The notes under the pieces: generated by a model
The model's database searches: none
What the model saw: only the letters and a program-made list of their open reading frames with translations
Told to the model about the DNA's origin: nothing
From: TMED27 sp041397865
GTDB taxonomy: Bacteria > Pseudomonadota > Alphaproteobacteria > Micavibrionales > Micavibrionaceae
DNA: 64,000 bases
Direction: 5' to 3'
NCBI GenBank assembly: GCA_041397865.1
Contig: JAWKVT010000003.1
Location: forward strand, 1 to 64,000
Shown here: piece by piece, positions 17,302 through 24,253 of the stretch
How positions within the stretch are numbered: the stretch's first letter is position 1
Layout of the letters: each line of letters begins with the position of its first letter
Made by a program: the position numbers and the translations under genes

Positions 17302-17628
17302 ATGTCTCCAAATTCGACAACTTCATCGTTCAATCTCGTAAGTAGCGGCATTCTTATGCTATCAGGGGCTATCCTTGTTGAGCCGATTGTTCTAACCCTC
17401 GGTCATCTGAACAGCGGCGGGCTGGCCGTTATGGATGCAATGAGTCCCTGGCTTAATCACTTTTTTGACTCTGTTGGTGTGACAGATGTATTACACGGTC
17501 TGGCCAATACGATTCCTGCATTTGAAACAGTGATGCCGCACACCTATGGAGCAGAAATATCAACGAATGTGACGCCTCCGGTAGAATCAATCAACGCCGC
17601 AATGGACGCTGTACTTGACAATTTATGA
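17302..17628 (+). CDS. small protein with one membrane helix, Fur-box-flanked
   Basis: Not recognised. 108 residues with a hydrophobic segment near the N-terminus (about 13-33, SGILMLSGAILVEPIVLTLG) that could be a membrane anchor or a signal sequence, then a helical, mildly acidic domain. AGGAA sits nine bases before the ATG. It is divergent from the 167/618-residue operon and shares the double Fur-box region. Both it and the 618-residue protein contain a short GVTDV segment, which may be coincidence. The 3' end overlaps the convergent HIT gene by 6 bp. Confidence 0.6.
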   Translation: MSPNSTTSSFNLVSSGILMLSGAILVEPIVLTLGHLNSGGLAVMDAMSPWLNHFFDSVGVTDVLHGLANTIPAFETVMPHTYGAEISTNVTPPVESINAAMDAVLDNL

Positions 17629-17982
17629 CACCATCGGCCCGACGGGAGCGCCGCCCAGAATATGAAGATGGAAATGCGGCACTTCCTGCCCACCATGCTC
17701 GCCCGTATTGGCGATCACCCTGAAGCCCGCATCGCTTAATCCCTGCTCCTCGGCAATCTTCGACACCGCAGCATAAAACCCTTTAACCTCTTCCGCACTG
17801 GCATTCACACCGAAATCGTCAATCGAAATATACGCGCCCTTCGGAATCACCAGAATATGCACCGGCGCTTTCGGCGCAATATCGGGAAACGCTAAAACAT
17901 GCTCATCCTCATACACTTTCTCGCAAGGAATTTCCCCGCGCAGAATTTTTGCAAAAATATTTTGGTCATCATAAGCCATCAC
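17623..17982 (-). CDS. HIT-family nucleotide-binding protein
   Basis: A histidine-triad hydrolase/transferase of the HINT branch. The triad HFHLHIL is complete at 103-109 and the 119-residue length is standard. HINT proteins cleave phosphoramidate and adenylate adducts such as AMP-lysine; the physiological substrate is not known here. In alphaproteobacteria a HIT gene often follows hisE, and here it lies downstream of hisE in the same orientation with panD inserted on the opposite strand. Two consecutive ATG codons begin the gene. Confidence 0.92.
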   Translation of the reverse strand: MMAYDDQNIFAKILRGEIPCEKVYEDEHVLAFPDIAPKAPVHILVIPKGAYISIDDFGVNASAEEVKGFYAAVSKIAEEQGLSDAGFRVIANTGEHGGQEVPHFHLHILGGAPVGPMVS

Positions 17983-18024
17983 AAATCCCTTTCCTTACGG
18001 TTATTCAAAGACTATATAAAACAC

Positions 18025-18378
18025 ATGTTACTGACCATGCTCAAATCAAAACTCCACCGCGCCACCGTCACGCAGAGCGACCTGCATTACGAAGGTTCCA
18101 TCACCATAGATCGTGACCTGTTGGATGCCGGAGAAATTTTACCCTTTGAACAAGTCGACGTGCTCAACATCTCAAATGGCGAGCGCTTCACCACCTACGC
18201 CATTGAAGGCGAGCGCGGCTCCGGCACCATCGGCATTAACGGCGCCGCCGCACGCCTCGTGCAAAAAGGCGACCTGGTGATTATCTGTTCCTATTGCGAA
18301 ATCGAAAAGGAAAAGGCTCGAAACTATAACCCCACCATCATCCTTCTGGATGAAAATAACAAGCCAAAAACCGCTTAA
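18025..18378 (+). CDS. panD: aspartate 1-decarboxylase (pyruvoyl enzyme)
   Basis: Makes beta-alanine from aspartate for pantothenate and coenzyme A. The self-processing site HYEGSI, cleaved between Gly and Ser to generate the pyruvoyl cofactor, is present, as are the conserved Lys/Arg of MLKSKLHRATV. Starting at the ATG at 18025 the protein has 117 residues and its N-terminus lines up with E. coli PanD; an ATG at 18037 is also possible, and the longer upstream extension is the antisense of the HIT gene. No clear ribosome site. It sits inside the his/HIT block on the opposite strand and overlaps the hisE stop by 4 bp. Confidence 0.95.
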   Translation: MLLTMLKSKLHRATVTQSDLHYEGSITIDRDLLDAGEILPFEQVDVLNISNGERFTTYAIEGERGSGTIGINGAAARLVQKGDLVIICSYCEIEKEKARNYNPTIILLDENNKPKTA

Positions 18379-18713
18379 ACGCTGCGCCCGGCCTTTTCAT
18401 CATGCCCGGAAATGCCAAAACGCTTTTCCAGCACCTGAAAAACCTCATCGGGATTAATATCGTGATGCGACAGCAGCACCATCAGGTGAAACAAAAGATC
18501 CGCAGATTCATGGGTTAACGCCTTACGGATCGCCTCATCATCGGCGGACTTTTCCAGCCGCAACCCCTCGACAATCGTCTCTTCGGCCTCCTCACGGATT
18601 TTCTCGGAAATCTTCACCGAACCCTTTGCATAGAGGCTGGCCACATAAGAACTCTCAGGGTCCGCACTTTTGCGCGCCTGCAACACATCATAAAGCCTGT
18701 TCAAAATATGCAT
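18375..18713 (-). CDS. hisE: phosphoribosyl-ATP pyrophosphatase
   Basis: Second step of histidine synthesis: removes pyrophosphate from phosphoribosyl-ATP. The metal-binding helix KIREEAEETIVEG and the later HESADLLFHLMVLL, typical of the all-alpha NTP pyrophosphohydrolase fold, are both present. 112 residues. I chose the ATG at 18713, which follows the hisF stop after two bases and has GGTGAGG eight bases upstream, rather than a TTG at 18719 inside hisF. It is a stand-alone HisE without a fused HisI domain, the usual arrangement in alphaproteobacteria. Confidence 0.93.
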   Translation of the reverse strand: MHILNRLYDVLQARKSADPESSYVASLYAKGSVKISEKIREEAEETIVEGLRLEKSADDEAIRKALTHESADLLFHLMVLLSHHDINPDEVFQVLEKRFGISGHDEKAGRSV

Positions 18714-18715
18714 CC

Positions 18716-19480
18716 TCAAATCCTCACCAAAATACCGGCCTCGGCCATCGCCTGTTTTGCTTCCGCGATTGTATACTCGCCAAAATGAAAAATCGAAGCG
18801 GCCAGCACCGCCGAAGCGTGCCCTTCCGTAACACCCTCAACCAAATGCTGCAAATTCCCGACGCCGCCCGAAGCAATCACGGGAATATTCACCGCATCCG
18901 ATACGGCGCGCGTTAACTCAAGATTAAATCCAATCTTCGTCCCGTCCCGGTCCATCGAGGTCAGCAAAATTTCACCCGCGCCATATTCCGCCATTTTCAC
19001 AGCCCATTCCACCGCATCAATGCCTGTGCCCTTGCGCCCGCCATGCGTAAAAATCTCCCAACCCTCGGACCCGTCCTCTTTTTCCTTGGCATCTATAGCT
19101 ACCACGATTGCCTGATTGCCGCACTTCTCCGAAGCCTCACGCACAAATTCCGGATTTTTCACCGCCGCCGAATTAATCGAAACCTTATCCGCCCCGGCAT
19201 TCAAAAGATTACGAATATGGGACATTTCCGAGATCCCTCCGCCCACCGTCATCGGCATGAACACCTCGTTAGCCACTTCCTCAACCATATGCACGATCGT
19301 ATCGCGCCCTTCATGCGTCGCGGTAATGTCGAGAAAGCAAATCTCATCCGCACCCTGATCGTTATAAACCTTGGCCTGCTCCACCGGATCGCCGGCATCG
19401 ACAATATCGACAAAATTCACGCCTTTAACAACGCGCCCTTTATCGATGTCTAAACAAGGAATTATTCGGGTTTTCAGCAT
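18716..19480 (-). CDS. hisF: imidazole glycerol phosphate synthase cyclase subunit
   Basis: A TIM barrel that, with HisH, makes imidazole glycerol phosphate and AICAR. The N-terminal catalytic aspartate lies in IIPCLDIDKGRVVKG, the second (equivalent of Asp130) in VVAIDAKEKEDG, and the phosphate-binding glycines in VIASGGVGNL. The length of 254 residues is normal. It is followed directly by hisE. Its glutaminase partner hisH lies about 4 kb away on the same strand at 23.5-24.2 kb, separated by inserted genes. Confidence 0.97.
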   Translation of the reverse strand: MLKTRIIPCLDIDKGRVVKGVNFVDIVDAGDPVEQAKVYNDQGADEICFLDITATHEGRDTIVHMVEEVANEVFMPMTVGGGISEMSHIRNLLNAGADKVSINSAAVKNPEFVREASEKCGNQAIVVAIDAKEKEDGSEGWEIFTHGGRKGTGIDAVEWAVKMAEYGAGEILLTSMDRDGTKIGFNLELTRAVSDAVNIPVIASGGVGNLQHLVEGVTEGHASAVLAASIFHFGEYTIAEAKQAMAEAGILVRI

Positions 19481-19522
19481 AAAATACGCTTATAGCTTTA
19501 ACGGCATGGATGCAAATATAAT

Positions 19523-19831
19523 CTAATGTGAAATAACAGGAACGCGATCAACAACAACGGCATAACGCCCATCAATTTTAGCTTCCCGCGCAGCAGCAAG
19601 CACATCAAACGCCCGCAAAATATCCTCTTGAACATCAGAATCAACAATATTCGCAACCGCCTTACGATTTGCCGGGCTAAACCATGCCAGCGTTAAAGAA
19701 GCATTATCCAAACTAAATTCTTTATAAATCTGGCATATAGCACTAAAAACTTTTTCGGATTCAGGAAAATTCCTCGCCGATAAGGCCTGAGCGGTAAACG
19801 CGCCGACAATGCTGTCATAATTTTTTGCCAT
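19523..19831 (-). CDS. small unknown protein upstream of hisF
   Basis: Not recognised. 102 residues, no membrane segment, helical by pattern with a C-terminal beta strand ending (YAVVVDRVPVISH). It lies 42 bp upstream of hisF in the same direction, so it may be co-transcribed. Its start faces the zeta-like gene across a 149 bp divergent promoter region. That arrangement would allow it to be a partner or antidote of the zeta-like protein, but nothing in the sequence shows this. Confidence 0.55.
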   Translation of the reverse strand: MAKNYDSIVGAFTAQALSARNFPESEKVFSAICQIYKEFSLDNASLTLAWFSPANRKAVANIVDSDVQEDILRAFDVLAAAREAKIDGRYAVVVDRVPVISH

Positions 19832-19919
19832 GTTCGCCCCGCTTATCCAATCACGGCCAACCTACAAAAAGCAATGAAATCTGTCAATGCATTATGTGAA
19901 TATCATAGGCCGTGTTAGC

Positions 19920-19949
19920 TTGACAGTTAACATAATTTATAATACTGTC
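19920..19949 (+). promoter_or_regulatory. promoter/operator region of the zeta-like gene
   Basis: A TTGACA hexamer (19920-19925) and a TATAAT hexamer (19938-19943) occur, but only 12 bases apart, so they are probably not the two halves of one promoter. GACAGT (19922-19927) and ACTGTC (19944-19949) form a 6 bp inverted repeat flanking the TATAAT. This is possibly an operator, with low certainty. Confidence 0.35.
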
Positions 19950-19980
19950 TACCTGCAAGAAAAAACAGAAAAACATCTTT

Positions 19981-21006
19981 ATGAAACCAAAAGACATTGA
20001 AAACCTGTTTCCCTTTGAAGGCACGCCAAACCTGAACGGCAAGCCCTACCCGGAAGAGGACATAGACAAAATCGTCAACAGCTTTTTCGAAGGCAAAACC
20101 CCGCCGAAAAACAGGACGGGTGCACATGTCAAAATTCTACTCGGTGCGCCCGGCGCGGGAAAATCCTATAACGCGGCCAAAAATTACGATGCGATGGAGG
20201 AAACGACTAAAAGCCAGACAATCTATGTCTCATACGATGAAAACGGCGCCATATACGCTATCCCCGGTTTCAAAGAAAAACTGACCGAACTTTTAGGGCA
20301 TGACTTTGACCAGCACGATCAAATCGATACCTCAAAGATAAGCCCGGAACAATACAACGCGATAGAAGCCGTATGGTCGGCTTACAGGCCGCTCTCTCAG
20401 TATATCCGCTCAAAGATATTAAAGCGGGCGGCGGCAGAAGGCTATTCAATGATCATCGACACCACAAGCTCCAGCCCCGGCACTTTAAAAATGATCGAAG
20501 CGCTAAACCAAGCTGACTACGGCAAAAGCCAAATTGAGATAGAAGGCACATATGCCCCTATGGAAATATCGCGTCAGCGCATCGAAAAAAGGCCGCGCAA
20601 GGCAAGCTATCTGGAGCTAGTCACCAAAAGAATGGATGACCCGGCAAAAAACAGCGGCGCGGTAAACATGATTACCCCGCTGATAAAAGCCGTCGGCACA
20701 TTCACTTACAGATTTAATCCGGATAATGAAAACCCGCCGCGCCCGGCTTTTACTTTCAAAAACGGAACTTTAACCGCCCATGACCCAAGCGTAGCCCAAA
20801 CTCTCCTCTCTTCTGCCGAAAGCGACGAGGAATATCTGCAAAACCTCATCCCCATGGTCGCAGAAATGTCTGATGAAAATGTGGAAAAACTGAAAAATTC
20901 CGCCTCCTACGCCGCACAATCAACGCAGGGCTTCAAGAGCTTCATCACAAATCACATTTTATCCGGAAAACATTTGACCCCGGCGCAAAGCCCCGAACCG
21001 AATTAA
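19981..21006 (+). CDS. zeta-toxin-like P-loop kinase
   Basis: A 341-residue protein with Walker A GAPGAGKS at 55-62, followed by a zeta/AAA_33-like kinase pattern: an acidic SYDENG segment, a strand MIIDTTSSSPGT where zeta kinases keep their substrate loop, and an arginine-rich lid (SRQRIEKRPRKASY). Zeta toxins phosphorylate UDP-N-acetylglucosamine and block wall synthesis; related P-loop proteins act on other substrates. No epsilon-type antitoxin is recognisable. The gene stands alone in plus orientation between hisF and hisA, with a 4 bp convergent overlap with hisA. The start at 19981 has no good ribosome site. The fold is well supported; toxicity is not. Confidence 0.6.
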   Translation: MKPKDIENLFPFEGTPNLNGKPYPEEDIDKIVNSFFEGKTPPKNRTGAHVKILLGAPGAGKSYNAAKNYDAMEETTKSQTIYVSYDENGAIYAIPGFKEKLTELLGHDFDQHDQIDTSKISPEQYNAIEAVWSAYRPLSQYIRSKILKRAAAEGYSMIIDTTSSSPGTLKMIEALNQADYGKSQIEIEGTYAPMEISRQRIEKRPRKASYLELVTKRMDDPAKNSGAVNMITPLIKAVGTFTYRFNPDNENPPRPAFTFKNGTLTAHDPSVAQTLLSSAESDEEYLQNLIPMVAEMSDENVEKLKNSASYAAQSTQGFKSFITNHILSGKHLTPAQSPEPN

Positions 21007-21716
21007 GCGATAATTTTTAACGCCTCTTGCGGGTCAACACGCTTATCATAAAACGCTTTGCCAACAATCACCCCCGGCAGGCCTGCCGATTTCACCCCTT
21101 CGATATCCGCCAACGAACCGACCCCGCCCGAAGCAATCACCGGAATAGACGTGTTTTCCGCAAGCGCTTTAGTTGCCTCAACATTCACACCCTTACCCGT
21201 GCCGTCCCGGTCGATATCGGTGTAAATAATCGCCGCCACACCCGCATCCTCAAAATGCGCGGCCAGCTCCGCCGCCTGAATGTTCGAACCATCCACCCAG
21301 CCATCCACCATCACCTCACCGCCCAGCGCATCAATTCCCACGGCAATCTGCCCCGGAAATTCATGGCATGCCCAGCGTACAAGCTCCGGGTCGCGCACCG
21401 CCGCCGTCCCCAGTATCACCCGACTCACCCCGGCCTCAAGCCAATGCTCAATCTGCGCCCGGTTACGAATGCCCCCGCCAAGCTGCACAGGAATATCAAC
21501 CGCGCCGATAATCGCCCGCACGGCAGAATGGTTTTTCGGAGCGCCCTCAACCGCGCCATCCAGATCAACAATATGCAACCAGTTAAACCCGGCGCTCACC
21601 CACTCATGCGCCTGCGCCGCCGGATCTTCATTATAAACCGTATCACGCGTCATATCGCCCTGTACAAGGCGCACACACTTCCCATCTTTCAAATCAATAG
21701 CAGGGTAAATAATCAT
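21003..21716 (-). CDS. hisA: ProFAR isomerase (phosphoribosylformimino-AICAR ribotide isomerase)
   Basis: A TIM-barrel Amadori isomerase, fourth step of histidine synthesis. The catalytic aspartates are in YPAIDLKDGKCVRL and in IYTDIDRDGTGKG, and the phosphate-binding GGVGSL segment is near the C-terminus. 237 residues. In typical alphaproteobacteria hisA directly precedes hisF; here it is separated from it by the zeta-like gene and a 102-residue unknown. Confidence 0.97.
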   Translation of the reverse strand: MIIYPAIDLKDGKCVRLVQGDMTRDTVYNEDPAAQAHEWVSAGFNWLHIVDLDGAVEGAPKNHSAVRAIIGAVDIPVQLGGGIRNRAQIEHWLEAGVSRVILGTAAVRDPELVRWACHEFPGQIAVGIDALGGEVMVDGWVDGSNIQAAELAAHFEDAGVAAIIYTDIDRDGTGKGVNVEATKALAENTSIPVIASGGVGSLADIEGVKSAGLPGVIVGKAFYDKRVDPQEALKIIA

Positions 21717-21762
21717 GGAAAAAAGATATAGAGAATGCGCCCTTCAAGAGCAACAGCTCATT

Positions 21763-22263
21763 TTAAACTGCGATCACTCGACCGCGCTCTTCCGGTTTCA
21801 CGATTAAACTCCAGTTTTTCCACTCATCAAACAGCTCAAATTCGTAATCCGGTACTGCCTTTTGCAACTGACGAAATGAAATCAGCTCCGGGTTCGGGCA
21901 AGTCTGACACCGCCCCACAAACCCGACATAAGCTTTATTCTGCGCTTCATCCAAAGGCCCGACAATAATATGCCCGCCATCCGCCGCCCCTCCAAATCGC
22001 CCCTGCGGCGTGACAAACCATTTATCATGATATAATCCGCCAATCCCGATCCTGTGCTTATGCCACAACGGCCCTGCCCTTTCTGGCGTGTTCGAGTATC
22101 CCCACGGAAAAGGCCGCGCCAGATTGGCCGTATTCAAATCACGCGCACTGGCGCAGTGCGCATACTCGGGAACTTTCTCCACCGGATACCGGCAAATCGC
22201 CAGATCACCCGGCGGCAATAAAATCCACGCTTGCGCTTCATTAATATTCCTATCCATTTGCAT
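21763..22263 (-). CDS. unknown protein with NifU-C-like cysteine motif
   Basis: Not recognised as a whole. 166 residues. The C-terminal part, VGFVGRCQTCPNPELISF followed by LQKAVPDY, has the layout of the NifU C-terminal iron-sulfur scaffold (V-x-G-x-C-x-x-C-P ... helix ... VP), so the CxxC at about 117-120 could bind a cluster or zinc. The N-terminal 100 residues are aromatic- and proline-rich and not NifU-like. A second ATG two codons in (22257) has better ribosome-site spacing. It lies between hisA and the IS200/IS605 element. Confidence 0.55.
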   Translation of the reverse strand: MQMDRNINEAQAWILLPPGDLAICRYPVEKVPEYAHCASARDLNTANLARPFPWGYSNTPERAGPLWHKHRIGIGGLYHDKWFVTPQGRFGGAADGGHIIVGPLDEAQNKAYVGFVGRCQTCPNPELISFRQLQKAVPDYEFELFDEWKNWSLIVKPEERGRVIAV

Positions 22264-22333
22264 AGCCTTATGTTTAATTTTGACAACACAAATGTAATAC
22301 TTGTATGAATTGAATTACGAGAAAACTGAACAA

Positions 22334-22354
22334 CCCTCGCCTATAAGGCGAGGG
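22334..22354 (-). repeat. IS200/IS605 right-end hairpin
   Basis: CCCTCGCCT, ATA, AGGCGAGGG: a perfect 9 bp stem just beyond the 3' end of tnpA. It is the expected position for the subterminal hairpin that TnpA binds at the right end. Confidence 0.75.
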
Positions 22355-22359
22355 GTTAG

Positions 22360-22794
22360 TTAGGGGTCGATTGTAAATCGACTGTCCTCTACCGGCTCCC
22401 CTTCTTGTTCCTCGATATATTTCTGGATCATCTCATCTGTGATATTTCCGGAACTGATAGCGCAGTACCCACGCGCCCAGAAATGTCTGCCCCAGAACTG
22501 CTTGCGCAAATGCGCAAACTCAGAGAGTAAAATCCGCGAGCTTATGCCTTTGAGCCATTGCACGATCTGACTTATATTCTGCGTCGGACGATAGCCAATA
22601 AACATGTGCACATGATCGCTCGCGACCTTCCCGGTTATAATCTCAAGCTCGTGCTCCATGGCTATCTGGCGCAGAACATCTCTGGTGCGCACCGCCACCT
22701 CGCCTGTCATCACCCTCTTCCGGTACTTTGGAACCCAGATCAGGTGCACTTTTAAATCCGTCTTCGTGTGGCTGCCTATCGTATAACGTCGCAT
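22360..22794 (-). CDS. tnpA: IS200/IS605-family transposase TnpA (Y1 HUH)
   Basis: A 144-residue single-strand transposase. The HUH metal motif reads HVHMFI, the upstream strand is VHLIWVPKYRK, and the nucleophilic tyrosine is in IQKYIEEQ on the last helix. All catalytic elements are present and the length is typical, so the enzyme is probably active. TnpA excises and pastes the element as single-stranded DNA, usually at the replication fork. Confidence 0.95.
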   Translation of the reverse strand: MRRYTIGSHTKTDLKVHLIWVPKYRKRVMTGEVAVRTRDVLRQIAMEHELEIITGKVASDHVHMFIGYRPTQNISQIVQWLKGISSRILLSEFAHLRKQFWGRHFWARGYCAISSGNITDEMIQKYIEEQEGEPVEDSRFTIDP

Positions 22795-22814
22795 AGCGAC
22801 AGGTATAAACTTCT

Positions 22815-22832
22815 CTTCGCCTGAAGGCGAGG
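22815..22832 (-). repeat. IS200/IS605 left-end hairpin
   Basis: CTTCGCC, TGAA, GGCGAGG: a 7 bp stem with one T-G pair just upstream of the tnpA start. It shares the CGCC/GGCG core with the right-end hairpin. Confidence 0.7.
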
Positions 22833-22907
22833 GATTTTAACCATCCCCGATGGGGACATTAACAATGATGACCTGAAGCCGTTTATCCGCGATCTGAACA
22901 GAAAAAA

Positions 22908-23480
22908 CTAACCGCCCTCTTCAACCGCCTTCGGATCAATCACCTTATAGTAGTAATACCCCTGAAGCATCCCCTCGGGCAGACGCACAGAATAAGGATG
23001 CACGCCAAAACGCACATAACCCTGCGCTTCATAAATCTCAATTGCCCGCGCCATCGTTTCACGCACCTCAAGGTTAATCACCGCGAACTCTTCGGCCCGC
23101 GCAACCTCTTCGGCTTTTTCAATCAACATCTTCGCCAGCCCGTGACCACGCGCCCAGGGCGCAACAAAATTCGTTGTCAATGTCACAATATGCTGCTGCG
23201 CCTCATTATTCATCGGCGGTTTCCAGAGCTGGCACGTCCCGCAAATTACCCCGTCCAGACGCGCCACCAGTAAAATACGCGCCGGCATGGCAATCACGCC
23301 CTGCCAGTAACGCTCCATCACTTCCCGATTGGGAACCTCAACCCAGCCAAAACCTCCGCCGCCCTTGATCGCCGTATCCGTAGCGTCGCACAAATCGTTA
23401 AGATCCGGAACGCTCAAACTCTCAAGAACCTCCACCGTCGGCACAGGCGTTAAAGTCTGTAATCTCGTTTGATCGTTCAT
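22908..23480 (-). CDS. GNAT-family N-acetyltransferase
   Basis: 190 residues. The acetyl-CoA-binding motif A appears as NFVAPWARGHGLAKMLIEKA (R/Q-x-x-G-x-A type) and motif B as IEIYEAQGYVRFG. The N-terminal 60 residues are an extra helical extension. GGAGG stands ten bases before the ATG. The substrate is unknown. It lies immediately downstream of hisH in the same direction (48 bp gap), so it may be read from the hisH promoter. Confidence 0.88.
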   Translation of the reverse strand: MNDQTRLQTLTPVPTVEVLESLSVPDLNDLCDATDTAIKGGGGFGWVEVPNREVMERYWQGVIAMPARILLVARLDGVICGTCQLWKPPMNNEAQQHIVTLTTNFVAPWARGHGLAKMLIEKAEEVARAEEFAVINLEVRETMARAIEIYEAQGYVRFGVHPYSVRLPEGMLQGYYYYKVIDPKAVEEGG

Positions 23481-23528
23481 GACTACAAAACCTCCGCTTT
23501 ATTTATCTGGTCCCATGTTAAGCCTTTA

Positions 23529-24215
23529 TCAAGGCTTCCAATACATAAAATCACGCAGTAACCGCAGGCCTGCATCCTGACTTTTCTCCGGGTGAAACTG
23601 CACACCCGCGATATTGTCCCGGCCTACTGCGGCGGCGAACAGTCCGCCATAATCGGCCAATGCTAAAACATGATGGTTATACTCACATTCAAACATAAAA
23701 GAATGAACAAAATAGTAATGATCGCGCCTTTGCTCAAAACTTTCTGTGCTGCGCAGCACAAAGTGCCGGTTGTCCTGTTCGCCCGAACCCGGCATCACCA
23801 GTTCGTTCCAGCCCATATGCGGAATCTTCAGCGCCTTATCCGCAATGCGTTCAGCTAAAGGAACAACCTGCCCCGGCACCCAGTTAAGCCCGCCATGCAC
23901 CCCATGCTCCAGCCCCCGAGTCGCAAGAAGCTGCATCCCCACGCAAATCCCTAAAAACGGCTTTCCGTCTTTAAGAACGCGGCTCTCCAGCGCCTCAATC
24001 ATCCCCTCGGCCTGTTGCAAATTACCCATGCAATCGCCAAACGCCCCCTGTCCGGGAAGCACCAGCCGGTCCGCTTTCAAAACATCCTCCGCATGCGAAG
24101 ATACAACCACGCTTGCATGAATCGCCTCATTGCCGATCACATGCTCAAAAGCCTTCTGCGCAGAGGCGATATTGCCGGACCCGTAATCAATAATCACTAT
24201 GGTTTCTTTAGACAT
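23529..24215 (-). CDS. hisH: imidazole glycerol phosphate synthase glutaminase subunit
   Basis: A class I glutamine amidotransferase that feeds ammonia to HisF. The nucleophile cysteine is in GICVGMQLL, and the catalytic His/Glu pair in VQFHPEKSQ. 228 residues from the ATG at 24215 (SKETIVIIDYGSGN); a TTG eight codons upstream is less plausible. It is divergent from hisD with about 38 bp between start codons. Confidence 0.96.
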   Translation of the reverse strand: MSKETIVIIDYGSGNIASAQKAFEHVIGNEAIHASVVVSSHAEDVLKADRLVLPGQGAFGDCMGNLQQAEGMIEALESRVLKDGKPFLGICVGMQLLATRGLEHGVHGGLNWVPGQVVPLAERIADKALKIPHMGWNELVMPGSGEQDNRHFVLRSTESFEQRRDHYYFVHSFMFECEYNHHVLALADYGGLFAAAVGRDNIAGVQFHPEKSQDAGLRLLRDFMYWKP

Positions 24216-24253
24216 GATGGTGTTATATCTATTTCGCAAGGTAAGGAAAAGCT

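Larger units (their letters stand above)
22325..22840 (-). mobile_element. IS200/IS605-family insertion sequence (tnpA only)
   Basis: A compact element of about 0.5 kb: a TnpA gene flanked on both sides by related GC-rich hairpins and no terminal inverted repeats. No tnpB/IscB accessory gene is present, so it is IS200-type. The outer limits are estimates, because this family makes no target duplication and the cleavage sites cannot be read by eye. The element lies between a NifU-C-like gene and a GNAT gene inside the broken his cluster. It looks intact. Confidence 0.75.
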
